Of a DNA stretch of 64,000 nucleotides, positions 9,466-18,516 are shown one piece after another. Source of the stretch: Pseudoselenomonas ruminantium (lineage in GTDB: Bacteria > Bacillota > Negativicutes > Selenomonadales > Selenomonadaceae); the NCBI RefSeq assembly GCF_900142515.1, contig NZ_FRBC01000015.1, positions 17,366-81,365 of the forward strand, in the 5' to 3' direction. The notes under the pieces were generated by a model. The model was given only the letters and a program-made list of their open reading frames with translations. It searched no databases and was not told where the DNA came from. The first letter of the stretch is position 1; every line of letters starts with the position of its first letter. The position numbers and the translations under genes were made by a program.

Positions 9466-10293
9466 TCAGCGCTCCCAGGCGGGAATATACTGGCCGTGGA
9501 AATCCTTCTTGTAGATTTCCTTGGTCGTATCCGACTGGTAGGCTTTGACAATTTCCTTGTAGAGTTCCTTATCCTTATCTTCCGTTCTGGCGGCAATCAC
9601 ATTGAAGTAGTCATTGCCTTTGTAGTATTCCACACCGTCTTTGAAAATAGCATCCTTATCCGGGTCCAAACCAGCATCTACGGCGTAGTTGCCGTTGACG
9701 ATAGCCGCCGTCACATCCGGCAGCAGGGAGGCCGTCTGGGACGCATCCACCTGCACGATTTCAATCTTGGCGATGTTTTCCTCGATATCGGAAAGTTCCG
9801 GCGTCGTGCCTGCCGTGCTCTTGAGGCGGATCAGGCCAGCAGCCTGCAGGACAGTCAGCGCACGTCCAAAGTTTACGGTGTCGTTAGGCACGGCAATCTT
9901 GTCTCCTGGCTTGATTTCCTTGATATCATGGATATTCTTGGAATAGAGGTTCAAAGCCGACAGCATGGTGTCACCGATAGCGGTAATCTCATAGCCATGC
10001 TTCTTGATCTCATTGTTCAGGAACTTGTAATGCTGGAAGGCATTAAGCTCGATTTCTTTATTGGCCAGTGCTGCGTTGGGCTGGGTGTAATCCGTAAAGA
10101 CCACCAGCTCTATGTCCACATTCTTCTCCTTGAACTTGTCGATGATGGGCTTCCAGATGACTTCCTCGGCAGAACTGGATACGCCAATCCGCACCTTCTG
10201 CACGTCAGCACTCTTGCTGTCCCCACAGCCAGCGGCCACCACGCCGATTACCAATACCAGAGCAAGCAATAATCCCTTTGCTAACTTCTTCAT
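9466..10293 (-). CDS. metQ: Methionine-binding lipoprotein MetQ
   Basis: Substrate-binding lipoprotein of the methionine importer, 275 residues (NlpA family). Lipoprotein signal peptide MKKLAKGLLLALVLVIGVVAAGC with lipobox VAAGC (Cys23). Family motifs: FTDYTQPNAALANKEIELNAFQH and IAVPNDTVNFGRAL. The gene is 18 bases upstream of metN and 30 bases downstream of the M20 hydrolase in the same operon. Confidence 0.95.
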   Translation of the reverse strand: MKKLAKGLLLALVLVIGVVAAGCGDSKSADVQKVRIGVSSSAEEVIWKPIIDKFKEKNVDIELVVFTDYTQPNAALANKEIELNAFQHYKFLNNEIKKHGYEITAIGDTMLSALNLYSKNIHDIKEIKPGDKIAVPNDTVNFGRALTVLQAAGLIRLKSTAGTTPELSDIEENIAKIEIVQVDASQTASLLPDVTAAIVNGNYAVDAGLDPDKDAIFKDGVEYYKGNDYFNVIAARTEDKDKELYKEIVKAYQSDTTKEIYKKDFHGQYIPAWER

Positions 10294-10323
10294 AAAATCA
10301 ACCCTCTTTCAAATTTTCTTCTA

Positions 10324-11490
10324 TTAATCATTCCGCCCTAAGTATTCCAGCGCGTAATTAATATGCAAATCTGCGGCGATGTCCACCGCTTCTTCTGCCG
10401 GTGCCAGCTTCTCGCTATGAAGCACCCTGGCAGATGCAGAACCTTCCGGATAGACACCCACATGAGCATAAGCTCCTTGGCTTTCCTGCAGGTATTCGGA
10501 AAAATCATCCCCGGCAAAGCCAAAAATGGGTGCCTCGCTGATCTCCACCTTGTCTTTTCCCAGGAGGCTTGCGGCCACTTGAGCCACCTCCTGCCGGGCT
10601 GTCTCATCGTTAATCAGCGCCCGGGCAAAGCAATCGTATTCGCAGAGTACCTGCACGCCATAGCTGAGCCCCGCACTGTCAGCCAGCTCACTGATCTTTT
10701 TCTTGAGCTGCTGGCGGCTGTCTTCGGAAAAGGCCCGGAAACTGCCTTCGATAACGGCATGGTCCGCTATGATATTGTAGGAAGTGCCCGCCTTAAAGGT
10801 GCCGATGCCGATATTGATGGGCTCCGAGGCTGGCAGCAGCCTGCCGGGAAGCTTAGCGATTTCCCCCACCAGCAAGGCCCCGGCCTGCAGGGCATCCCGT
10901 CCCAGATGAGGCTTGGATGTATGGGCCTTCCTGCCCGTAAGGGTGATGCGAAAGAAATCACAGGAAGCCGCATCGGCTTTCCGCGAGAGCACCACCTTGC
11001 CCACCGGCACATCGGGCGCGATATGCACCCCGAAGGCCCGATCGTAACCTTTGGTCAGCCCCTGCTCCTGAAAATACTGGGCGCCATGACCAAACTCCTC
11101 CGCCTGCTGGAAAGCCAGCAGCACCGTGCCGGAAAAGCTATCCTTCAACTCTGCCAGTTTCTTGGCCGCTGCCAGCAGCGCCGCTGTATGGATATCATGG
11201 CCGCAGGCGTGCATGATGCCGGGATTCACGGATTTATAGGGAAGGTCCGTCTGTTCCTCAATGGGCAGGGCATCGATATCCGCCCGCAGCAGGATCTTCC
11301 GGCCATTATCCTGATGGCCCTTTATCCAGCCATAAGTCCCCGTCTCCCCGACAGCCTGATACTCAATGCCAAACTCCCGCAGCTTTTCCCGGATAAATTT
11401 GGCTGTGTCGTATTCCTGCCCGCTGAGCTCCGGGTACTGATGGAGATACCGACGGCTCTCCCGGGCAAATTCTTTATCGCAATGCTGCAT
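10324..11490 (-). CDS. M20 family amidohydrolase (aminoacylase / N-acyl-amino-acid deacylase type)
   Basis: Zinc/manganese peptidase of family M20D, 388 residues. Metal-binding and catalytic motifs: ADIDALPI, HACGHDIHTAALLAAA, QQAEEFGHGAQ, and the dimerisation-domain motif TGRKAHTSKPHLGRDALQA. First gene of the metQNI operon behind cassette A, so a role in freeing sulfur amino acids from N-acyl or S-modified forms is likely (in B. subtilis M20 deacylases act on N-acetyl-S-substituted cysteines under cysteine control). Start ATG at 11490 follows GAGGTG; the in-frame ATG 13 codons upstream lacks a ribosome site. Confidence 0.85.
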   Translation of the reverse strand: MQHCDKEFARESRRYLHQYPELSGQEYDTAKFIREKLREFGIEYQAVGETGTYGWIKGHQDNGRKILLRADIDALPIEEQTDLPYKSVNPGIMHACGHDIHTAALLAAAKKLAELKDSFSGTVLLAFQQAEEFGHGAQYFQEQGLTKGYDRAFGVHIAPDVPVGKVVLSRKADAASCDFFRITLTGRKAHTSKPHLGRDALQAGALLVGEIAKLPGRLLPASEPINIGIGTFKAGTSYNIIADHAVIEGSFRAFSEDSRQQLKKKISELADSAGLSYGVQVLCEYDCFARALINDETARQEVAQVAASLLGKDKVEISEAPIFGFAGDDFSEYLQESQGAYAHVGVYPEGSASARVLHSEKLAPAEEAVDIAADLHINYALEYLGRND

Positions 11491-11614
11491 ATCCGTCACC
11501 TCATTTCTTTCAGGAAACCCAAGCTTCATGCGAAACAGTGTTTCGCACTGCGCCCTTACACGAACACTAAGCTCCCACTGCGCCTTTGGCTTGTACTCGC
11601 TAAGTGTTCATAGT

Positions 11615-11735
11615 AAAAAGAGGTTTTGCACAGAAAATGCTTCTATGCAAAACCTCTGGTTCTTCCAGTCAGTTTCCTCGCTTGACGATGACCTTATGTT
11701 ACACTATTACACCAATCATGTCAATAGGTGTAAAC
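11615..11735 (-). promoter_or_regulatory. Sulfur-island cassette A: operator, promoter, hairpin leader, terminator
   Basis: Minus strand, 5' to 3': the inverted repeat TTTACACC-TATTGACATGAT-TGGTGTAA (11707-11734) contains the -35 TTGACA (11719-11724); 17 bases later -10 TAACAT (11696-11701). The leader has ACTGACTGG-AAGAA-CCAG (hairpin 11656-11668) merging into a terminator AGAGGTTTTGC...GCAAAACCTCTTTTT (11615-11656). Drives the M20 hydrolase-metQNI operon. Equivalent cassettes lie near 19.6, 22.4 and 37.3 kb. Confidence 0.85.
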
Positions 11736-11758
11736 AAAATTTGCCCAAAAATTTTTCC

Positions 11759-12781
11759 TCAACTGTATTTTACAGTGCCTGTCATGGCCGCAATATTCTG
11801 CACCGGAGTTTTGGTAGACAGGCCGCAGGCCGGGCTGATGATATCAATCTTATTGTTCACCAGTCGTTCCGTCACCTGCTGTATCACATCTGGTGTCTGC
11901 AGCTGCAGGGCAAAGGTGCTGACATTGCCCATGACCACACCGCCATCCCGCACCTCTTTGATATCTAGCAGATTGACCATGGCATCGGTGCTGATGGCAT
12001 CCCCCCGGATAGCGGACAATGGTTTTTTCACTGCGTCCAGCCGCCCGCAGATATGCACGATGGCCTTGGTATCCATGGCATGGATGGCATCCAGCAGCTT
12101 GTTGAGATAAGGTACGGCGTAGTCACCGAACATCTTGGGGCCAAGGATTTCTCCCGTGGCCGTGGGATCTGCAATGGTGATCACCGAAAAACCACTGTCC
12201 ACCAGCACCCGGGCATATTCGATCAGGAAATCCGTCACATAATCCAGCACCCGATGGGCATTCTCCTTATCCTTCCGCAGCTCCTTCAGGAACACCATGG
12301 GGTCTACGATGGAAGCCGCTGTAGATACCGGTCCCGTGAGGCTGCCGATAACGGGAATATCCGGCTGCTGCCGGCTGATGGCAAAACCAGCCTCCGCAAT
12401 AGCCGCAATCCGCCCCTCTTTCACCAATTCCTTCGGATCACGCTGGATGACATCGGCGCTATGTGCATAGTATTCCTTGGCAATCTTGGGTTCGCAGTCG
12501 TGATTGCCAAAATCGATCTCGCTGCCCAGGATTTCCGCTTCCACGGTCATGCAGTAAGGAATACCGAAGTTCTCAAAACCCGTACGCTGCTGCACCGCCG
12601 TGGAGAGCCTGGCCATGTCCGCCGCACTCTTATGCACGTCCGGGAAAAACAACCCGCATTCATCCATCACATCGGTGGTAGCGCTGTTCATCATGCCGCC
12701 GGGGCAGATGACCGGCGGGCGGTCAACAGTTTTTCCTGCCAGCACCCGGTCCAGTCTTTCTTTCGGCGATAGTTCATTCAT
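11759..12781 (-). CDS. MtaA/UroD-family methylcorrinoid methyltransferase (third copy)
   Basis: 340 residues, uroporphyrinogen-decarboxylase fold of the MtaA/MtbA/CmuA type that moves a methyl group between a corrinoid protein and a thiol or other acceptor. Zinc-ligand pattern His-X-Cys in AIVHICGRLD and a second Cys in SPACGLS; VDRPPVICPGG at the N-terminus. Start ATG at 12781 with GGAGG 7 bases upstream. Last gene of the corrinoid operon that begins behind cassette B; its stop codon lies beside operator A. Related to the MtaA-like gene at 18.5 kb but not identical, suggesting different corrinoid partners or acceptors. The acceptor is not known. Confidence 0.8.
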   Translation of the reverse strand: MNELSPKERLDRVLAGKTVDRPPVICPGGMMNSATTDVMDECGLFFPDVHKSAADMARLSTAVQQRTGFENFGIPYCMTVEAEILGSEIDFGNHDCEPKIAKEYYAHSADVIQRDPKELVKEGRIAAIAEAGFAISRQQPDIPVIGSLTGPVSTAASIVDPMVFLKELRKDKENAHRVLDYVTDFLIEYARVLVDSGFSVITIADPTATGEILGPKMFGDYAVPYLNKLLDAIHAMDTKAIVHICGRLDAVKKPLSAIRGDAISTDAMVNLLDIKEVRDGGVVMGNVSTFALQLQTPDVIQQVTERLVNNKIDIISPACGLSTKTPVQNIAAMTGTVKYS

Positions 12782-12791
12782 AGGTATCCTC

Positions 12792-13463
12792 CTAAGCCGT
12801 CTGTCTGACCTTTTCTTCCATTCCCACCAGTTCCTTGGCAATGCGGGCGGCTTCAGCCGCATTCACCGCATAGGCATCGGCTTTTATTTTCTTGGCAAAG
12901 CCTGGCGAGATGGGACCGCCGCCAATGACCACCTTGTAGTTTTCCCGTAGATGCATTTCTTCCAGCAGGTCAATGACCTCCTTCATGGCCGGCATGGCTG
13001 TGGTCATCAGGGTGGACAGGGCAATGATCTCGGCCTCATGCTCTTTGGCTGCCTGCAGGAAGGCCTGGGGCTTGATATCCCGCCCCAGGTCGATAACCTC
13101 AAAACCGGCGCTTTCCAGCATGATCTTCACGAGGTTCTTGCCGATATCATGGGTATCCCCTTCCACCACGCCAATGACCACCACATGTCTTTCGCTGTTT
13201 TCCTGACGGACAATATGGGGTTTCAGGATATCGATGCCCGCATACATGGCATCGGAACAGAGCAGCAGTTCCGGGATGAAATATTCCTCCTGCTCATAAA
13301 GCTCCCCCACCTTGTCCATGCCCCGGGAAAGGCCATCTTCGATGGCCGCATAGGCATCGTAACCCTCTGCTACCACCTGGCGGGCCAGTTCTGCCGCCCG
13401 GTCTTCATCCATGTCCACCACAGCCTCATAGAGTCCCTGGTGCAGTTCCTGCTCAGTTGCCAT
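12792..13463 (-). CDS. Corrinoid (cobalamin-binding) methyl-carrier protein, second copy
   Basis: 223 residues: N-terminal helical cap domain (about 1-85) and a B12-binding Rossmann domain with the lower-ligand motif GDTHDIGKNLV, then STLMTTAMPAMKEVID and GGGPIS, as in MtmC/MttC/MtaC. It carries the methyl group on cobalt between a substrate methyltransferase and an acceptor methyltransferase. ATG at 13463 lies 8-9 bases after GGAGG and overlaps the end of the UroD-like gene by 11 bases, so the two are translationally coupled. Confidence 0.9.
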   Translation of the reverse strand: MATEQELHQGLYEAVVDMDEDRAAELARQVVAEGYDAYAAIEDGLSRGMDKVGELYEQEEYFIPELLLCSDAMYAGIDILKPHIVRQENSERHVVVIGVVEGDTHDIGKNLVKIMLESAGFEVIDLGRDIKPQAFLQAAKEHEAEIIALSTLMTTAMPAMKEVIDLLEEMHLRENYKVVIGGGPISPGFAKKIKADAYAVNAAEAARIAKELVGMEEKVRQTA

Positions 13464-14364
13464 AATTTCTTTCCTCCTCATCAGCCAGTGATTCCCTAAG
13501 CTGTAATTGATACACGCCCCCATTGCAAAGAGGACTGTAAGACCGCTGCACGCAGCCATGCCCCCAAAAACGCCCGCGGGACTTATGGATAGTTTCCAGC
13601 AAGGCTTCTCCATAAGTCAGCTGCAGCACATCAAATGCTATCTTATCCGAGGTACAAAAGCCGGCTTTTTCAAAGCCCACCGAAGTGACATTGCAAAGAT
13701 GTATGGCTACCCTTTGCGTGGCCGCCTCCATTTCCTTCAGCACTTCCCAGGAGATCCTGCCGCAGATCTGTTGGTAAATCTGCGGCGAGACCAGACTGCT
13801 GGCCACCGTGGGGTCCGCATAGGAAAGCAGGCTTACCCCATGGTCTTCTGCCTCCTGGGCATAACGGGCCAGCTCCTTGCCAATCCGGGCGCATATCTGA
13901 TGGAGCTTTCCGGGCTGCCGGTAAAGCCCCTTGTATATTTCCTTGGCCGAAATCAGTTGACCTAAAACGGTAAAGGGGCCTTCGATATTCAACATGATAT
14001 TTTCTCCCCGGGCCTGCAAAATGGCAGCCGCCCGCAAGACCTCCGCCAGCCGCCCCTGGGAAAAATCCAAATGAGGCAATTCCTCAATATCTGCCAGCCG
14101 CTCATAACGGAAACGGGTAACCGCCGGCACGCCGTACAGAGAATTAAGGGATACCTCCGCCCCCAGGGCCTCGGCCTCGATGGTTACACAGAAGGGCAGC
14201 TTCACCCAGACATCGCGGTTCAGACGCTTGACTTCCAAGGCCGCCCGCACCATATCCTCCGCTTTGCTGAACACCGAGGTATATCTTGCTCCGGCATTGC
14301 GGCAGAGGTCTTCAGTGATGGGGCGTTCCGGCTCTCCCAGGCAGGGAAAATCCTCCTCTCTCAT
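13453..14364 (-). CDS. Divergent UroD/MtaA-family protein (second copy)
   Basis: 303 residues, shorter and more divergent than its two relatives in the operon. Recognisable as the UroD/MtaA fold from LPFCVTIEAEALGAE, NIEGPFTVLGQLISA and SYADPTVASSLVSP; the usual His-X-Cys is present as AIHLCN and a further Cys lies in GHGCVQRS. The order of zinc ligands near the C-terminus differs from the copies at 11.8 and 18.5 kb, so the activity may differ. Start ATG at 14364 follows AGGAGG by 5 bases. Coupled to the second corrinoid protein. Confidence 0.7.
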   Translation of the reverse strand: MREEDFPCLGEPERPITEDLCRNAGARYTSVFSKAEDMVRAALEVKRLNRDVWVKLPFCVTIEAEALGAEVSLNSLYGVPAVTRFRYERLADIEELPHLDFSQGRLAEVLRAAAILQARGENIMLNIEGPFTVLGQLISAKEIYKGLYRQPGKLHQICARIGKELARYAQEAEDHGVSLLSYADPTVASSLVSPQIYQQICGRISWEVLKEMEAATQRVAIHLCNVTSVGFEKAGFCTSDKIAFDVLQLTYGEALLETIHKSRGRFWGHGCVQRSYSPLCNGGVYQLQLRESLADEEERNYGN

Positions 14365-14396
14365 AGGCTCCTCCTTTCCCGTCAATCGGATTTCCC

Positions 14397-16322
14397 CTAT
14401 GTCAGATGGGGGAAACTATCCTTGGCATGGGGAATGGCCAGCGCTTCCATGAAACGCGTCTGGAAGTCCGGCTCCACCGCCGTTTCCACAAATTCCACCT
14501 GCCTTGCGACACTGGCCGCCTCCCGGCGCTTGTCGATATCCAACAGGGCAATGCGGGCACCATCCCCGGCGGCATTGCCCACGGCCTTGACGTTATCCAG
14601 GTCACAGTCGGGAAACAGTCCCAAGGTCAGGGCACTCTGCTTGTTGATATAACTGCCAAAAGCCCCGGCCAGGATGACTTCTTCCACCTGCTCAATGCCG
14701 TATTTTTCCATCAGGTATTTCGCCCCCGTATAGATGGCTCCTTTGGCCAGCTGCACGGCCCGGATATCTCCCTGCTTGATGGTGATATCCTTATGGATGG
14801 CGGTTTCCTCCGCCCAGGCCAGCACATATTCCAGACGGCCATTCTCATCCTTGCGCACCCGGGGCGTTTCCAGCCTGCCGTTGATACGGCCGGCCTTGGA
14901 AATGATGCCCGCCGTATAGAGGGCCGCCACCACATCGATGATGCCGGAACCGCAGATGCCTTGGGCACCGGTGAATTTCAATTCAGGATACCAGGTCTCC
15001 TGTCCGATTACCTTATAGCGGGGTTCCTTGGTCTCCGCGTCTATCTCCACCCGCTCGATGGCGCCGGCTGCCGCCCGCATGCCAAAGGCAATCTGAGCGC
15101 CTTCCAGCGCCGGGCCGGTGGCACAGGAGGTGGATAACAGCCTGTCCTTATTGCCCAAATCAATCTCGCCATTGGTACCAATGTCGATGATGAGTTTTAC
15201 CTTGTCGCTCTTATATGGTTCCTCAGCCAGCAGCACCGCCACATTGTCCGGCCCTACAAAGCCCGCTTCCACCGGCAGAGAATGGATATTGGCCGCAGGA
15301 TTGATAGCAATTCCCAAATCCCTGGCCTTGATATCCAAAGGCTCACTGACCGTCGGTACAAAGGGCGAACGCCCCATGAACTTCGGCTCCAGCCCCAAAG
15401 TGAAATGGTGCATGGCCGTATTGTAAACCAGCACCATTTCATCCACCTCCAGGGGCTTGCGGCCAATCTTCGCCGTCATCTCCGCAGCCAGTTCGCTGAT
15501 AGCCTTCAGCATGACCTGCTGCAGCTTGTCCCGGCCATCCTCATTGCTCATGGCATAGGATATGCGGGCCAGCACGTCTTCCCCATAGCCGATTTCCGGA
15601 TTCATGCGGGAGGCCCGCCCCAGAAGCTCCCCTGTGGTCAGATCACAGAGGAATGCCGCCAGCGTAGTGGTGCCAATGTCAATAGCGATGCCCAGACTCG
15701 GGGCGGCTTCTCTGCCCGGCACCACCCGGATTACTTCCTGCTCCTGCCAGACCGTGACCGTAACTTGCCAGTCCTGCTGGCGCAAAATCTGCGGCAAATC
15801 GCGGAGTACGGTATAGTCAACGGTCAGATTCTCCAGTCCGTAGACCTGCGCCAGTGCATCCAACAGGCGCTGCCTGTCATCCCGGGCATCGTCCAGCGCA
15901 GCAGGCTCGATGGTCAGGCTGTACTGCTTCACCGCCGGATTGAGGCTGTAAGCACGCGTCTTCCCCTGTTCCAAGATCACCTGCTTGGCCGTGCGGCTTT
16001 CTTCGGGCACCGTCACCACCAAATCCGCATTAACCTGGGCCAGGCAGGCCAGCCGGTAGCCCCGCTCCAGCTCCTCCCGGCTGAAGAATTTTTCTTCCAC
16101 CGGCGAAAGCGCTGACACATGGCCCCGGCTGGATGCAATGCCCAGTTTCTCAAAACGGCCTTCTTCCACGATAACCCGGCATTTGCCGCAGACACCTTTG
16201 CCGCCACAGACGGCTTCAATGCCCACCCCCAGCTCCTGGGCTGCCGCCAGCAGGGTTGTCCCTGCCAGCGTTCTGCCCCGCCTGCCGGAGGGTTGGAATA
16301 CAATCTCTACGGTATCCGCCAC
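14397..16322 (-). CDS. Corrinoid reductive activator: 2Fe-2S ferredoxin fused to ASKHA ATPase (RACo type)
   Basis: 641 residues. N-terminal plant-type ferredoxin domain (residues about 1-95) with cluster motif CGGKGVCGKC and the fourth Cys in RLACLAQV; then a linker and a large ASKHA/DUF4445 domain with IAIDIGTTTLAAFLCDL, LIIDIGTNGEIDLG and a final GAFGSYINKQSA. Proteins of this type use ATP hydrolysis to reduce accidentally oxidised Co(II) corrinoid back to Co(I). Start is GTG, 7 bases after GGAGG. Placed between the MtmB-like gene and the second MtaA/corrinoid pair, as expected for a repair factor serving both corrinoid proteins. Confidence 0.88.
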   Translation of the reverse strand: MADTVEIVFQPSGRRGRTLAGTTLLAAAQELGVGIEAVCGGKGVCGKCRVIVEEGRFEKLGIASSRGHVSALSPVEEKFFSREELERGYRLACLAQVNADLVVTVPEESRTAKQVILEQGKTRAYSLNPAVKQYSLTIEPAALDDARDDRQRLLDALAQVYGLENLTVDYTVLRDLPQILRQQDWQVTVTVWQEQEVIRVVPGREAAPSLGIAIDIGTTTLAAFLCDLTTGELLGRASRMNPEIGYGEDVLARISYAMSNEDGRDKLQQVMLKAISELAAEMTAKIGRKPLEVDEMVLVYNTAMHHFTLGLEPKFMGRSPFVPTVSEPLDIKARDLGIAINPAANIHSLPVEAGFVGPDNVAVLLAEEPYKSDKVKLIIDIGTNGEIDLGNKDRLLSTSCATGPALEGAQIAFGMRAAAGAIERVEIDAETKEPRYKVIGQETWYPELKFTGAQGICGSGIIDVVAALYTAGIISKAGRINGRLETPRVRKDENGRLEYVLAWAEETAIHKDITIKQGDIRAVQLAKGAIYTGAKYLMEKYGIEQVEEVILAGAFGSYINKQSALTLGLFPDCDLDNVKAVGNAAGDGARIALLDIDKRREAASVARQVEFVETAVEPDFQTRFMEALAIPHAKDSFPHLT

Positions 16323-16349
16323 ATCATCCCCTCCTTTCCACAGGCTTGC

Positions 16350-17762
16350 TTATTGGATGGGCAGGCCCATTTCACGCAGCTCGGCCTTTACCTTGTTGTA
16401 GATGGCCAGATATTCCGGCTTGGGCTGTACGGTCTTCAAATCGTAAGCCGTGCGGAAGTCCCCGCCCACGGTATGCAGGGTGCGGTTGTCAATCAGCGGC
16501 TGATACTTGGGCAGGATACGGTTGACCAGTTCATTGGCCTGTACACGCGTCAGCCGCGCTTTGCCCACAGCCTTGCCCACTTCGGCGGCAAATCTTGCGC
16601 CTAAGCCGCCAGCCTGGTCGAGGCCTGCACTCTGATGCCCCGTGCCACCAGCCACCAAGAAGCCCAATGTCGCACTGCCAATAGCTCCGGCTGCCGTCTC
16701 CCAGAAGTATTCCTCACTGTTGATGCCTGCCGTCATCTGCCAGGCGGCACCGACCAATGCCGGGAAGTGGGTGTGCTTGCTGAAAGCCGCCCCGCCGTAG
16801 TTGGCCACATAGAGGGCGTACTTGCTGGAGTTGCTGAAATAGAGCGCATCGGTCGGCCAAGTGCCCAGAAGCGTCGGCTCGTAGAGCATCACATAAGCCA
16901 GGAGGTCGGCCACGCCATTTACGGCTGAAGTTGCCGGGCCGCCGGCGGCACCGCCGATATAAGCCTGCAAGATGCCCCAAATGTTGGCGCCATAGGAATG
17001 CCAGAAATAAGCGCGGCTCATCTGGTCATAGTCCGTCTTGAGCTGAGGCATGATGTAGACATGGCGCACATCGCCCTTCTTCACGCCCCAAAGGGGATTG
17101 GCTGCTGCCATTTCCGCCTGGAGATTCACTGGCGTGGAGCCGCCATCGGGAAGTCCCGGACGGCCCACCCGCCGTTTTATATCATTGACGACTGCCACAT
17201 GCTGCTGTTCAGCCATCATTTCAAAGGGAGAACCCGGTTTGATGGGTATCCCGTTGATTTCCGTCTTCACGCCCTGGAAATGCACATAATCCACCAAAGG
17301 TTCCTGTGCATAGGACAGGGCAATCTTCTCATAAAGGTCATCGGAAATCGGTCCTAAGATGCGGCCCATAGTGCCCACCGGGGTTGGCCCGTTGTCGTAA
17401 TCCTCAAAGCCCCGGTGCGGAATGGTTATCGCGTCCTGCCCTTCCCCTAAGGTCACGCTGCGGGGCAGGTTTTCCAAAGCCGCGTCGATTTCCTCTTCGG
17501 TAAAGAGAATGCGCCGTTCCGTGGATACATTCAGGATACCCACGTCCAAGAGCAGTTCCTTGCCGGCCTGCCAGATGGCATCCAGCTCGTCATCGTCCGT
17601 AGGAACCACTTTGCCTTCAGCGTACTCAATGCCGTATTTCTTGGTGAGTTCTTTCAGTCTCGGCCAATATACTTTCGTGTCAAATTCCTTCTGGAAGGTG
17701 ATGGGGCCAGTCTCACCGCGCCCCCAATACTCGATGAATTTACCTTTTGAACCATGGCTCAT
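16350..17762 (-). CDS. MtmB-family corrinoid methyltransferase without pyrrolysine
   Basis: 470 residues, similar over full length to monomethylamine:corrinoid methyltransferase MtmB (about 458 residues): compare LTKKYGIEY, VVPTDDDEL, FTEEEIDAAL, GPISDDLYEKIALSYA, KPGSPFEMMAEQ, GRPG and YDLKTVQPKPEYLAIY with MtmB counterparts. In methanogen MtmB an amber codon encodes pyrrolysine 16 residues after the conserved GRPG; here the frame is fully open and the equivalent position is close to Q215-A216-E217. By analogy with non-pyrrolysine MttB proteins (MtgB, glycine betaine), another methylated substrate is expected. ATG at 17762 is 8 bases from GGAGG. Cognate corrinoid protein lies 73 bases upstream in the operon. 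Confidence 0.85.
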   Translation of the reverse strand: MSHGSKGKFIEYWGRGETGPITFQKEFDTKVYWPRLKELTKKYGIEYAEGKVVPTDDDELDAIWQAGKELLLDVGILNVSTERRILFTEEEIDAALENLPRSVTLGEGQDAITIPHRGFEDYDNGPTPVGTMGRILGPISDDLYEKIALSYAQEPLVDYVHFQGVKTEINGIPIKPGSPFEMMAEQQHVAVVNDIKRRVGRPGLPDGGSTPVNLQAEMAAANPLWGVKKGDVRHVYIMPQLKTDYDQMSRAYFWHSYGANIWGILQAYIGGAAGGPATSAVNGVADLLAYVMLYEPTLLGTWPTDALYFSNSSKYALYVANYGGAAFSKHTHFPALVGAAWQMTAGINSEEYFWETAAGAIGSATLGFLVAGGTGHQSAGLDQAGGLGARFAAEVGKAVGKARLTRVQANELVNRILPKYQPLIDNRTLHTVGGDFRTAYDLKTVQPKPEYLAIYNKVKAELREMGLPIQ

Positions 17763-17835
17763 AGTCATTTCCTCCGTTCCCCAAAACACTGGTGCTTATG
17801 CACTCTTATCTAAATCACGGATCTTGCTTTCAGCT

Positions 17836-18486
17836 TCAGGCTACATGCAGCAACCGCTTAGCTAAGTTTACAGTGGCGATGGCATCCTGACCGTAGCCGT
17901 CAGCGGCTATCTGGTCCGCCCATTCCTGGGTGACTACGCCGCCGCCCACCAGCACGATGAACTGGTCACGCACGCCCTTGGCCTCCAAAAAGTCTATCAG
18001 GTCCTTCTGCACCGGACGGGTGGTTGACATCAGCGATGCCGCCGCAATTACCTTGGCCCCCAGACGCTTGGCCTCTTCGAGGAAGCGGGACGGCGCCACA
18101 TCCACCCCCAGATCGTAGACCTCGAAACCAGCCGTAGCCAAGAAGGTTGCCACCATGTCCTTGCCCACCTGATGGATATCCCCCTGCACCGTACCGATAA
18201 CAATGGGAATGGCCTTCTTGCCTTCGGTGTTCTTCTTCTTGATTTCCGGCTCCAGTACGCTCAGGGCATTCTTGAAGGCATCGGATGCCAGCATGATTTC
18301 CGGCAGGAATACCTCCATGCGTTCAAACTTCACGCCCAATTCATTGAGACCGTCCGCCAGCACTCCCACCGCTTCCACGGGATCAATGCCCTGTGCCAGC
18401 GATTCCTTGGCCAGCTCCAGCGCCGCATCTTCATCAAAGTCCAATATGGACTGCTTCAGTTCGCTTAAAATATCCTTGTCTGCCAT
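17836..18486 (-). CDS. Corrinoid (cobalamin-binding) methyl-carrier protein, first copy
   Basis: 216 residues, MtmC/MttC type: helical cap domain followed by B12 domain with GDIHQVGKDMV (histidine is the cobalt ligand), ASLMSTTRPVQKDLID and VGGGVVTQEWAD. Likely partner of the MtmB-like protein just downstream. ATG at 18486 lies 7 bases after GAGGGA. Placed 30 bases after the first MtaA-like gene, giving the set acceptor methyltransferase - carrier - substrate methyltransferase in one transcript. Confidence 0.9.
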   Translation of the reverse strand: MADKDILSELKQSILDFDEDAALELAKESLAQGIDPVEAVGVLADGLNELGVKFERMEVFLPEIMLASDAFKNALSVLEPEIKKKNTEGKKAIPIVIGTVQGDIHQVGKDMVATFLATAGFEVYDLGVDVAPSRFLEEAKRLGAKVIAAASLMSTTRPVQKDLIDFLEAKGVRDQFIVLVGGGVVTQEWADQIAADGYGQDAIATVNLAKRLLHVA

Positions 18487-18516
18487 TTTCATTCCCTCTC
18501 TTTCCCAAACACGAAA

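Noticed and set aside
11615..11735. SAM-I riboswitch or T-box in front of the methionine genes
   Set aside because: The leader is only about 70 bases and lacks the kink-turn and pseudoknot of SAM-I and the conserved T-box TGGNACCGCG sequence.
16350..17762. Pyrrolysine-encoded methylamine methyltransferase
   Set aside because: No in-frame TAG and no pyrrolysine genes in the window.
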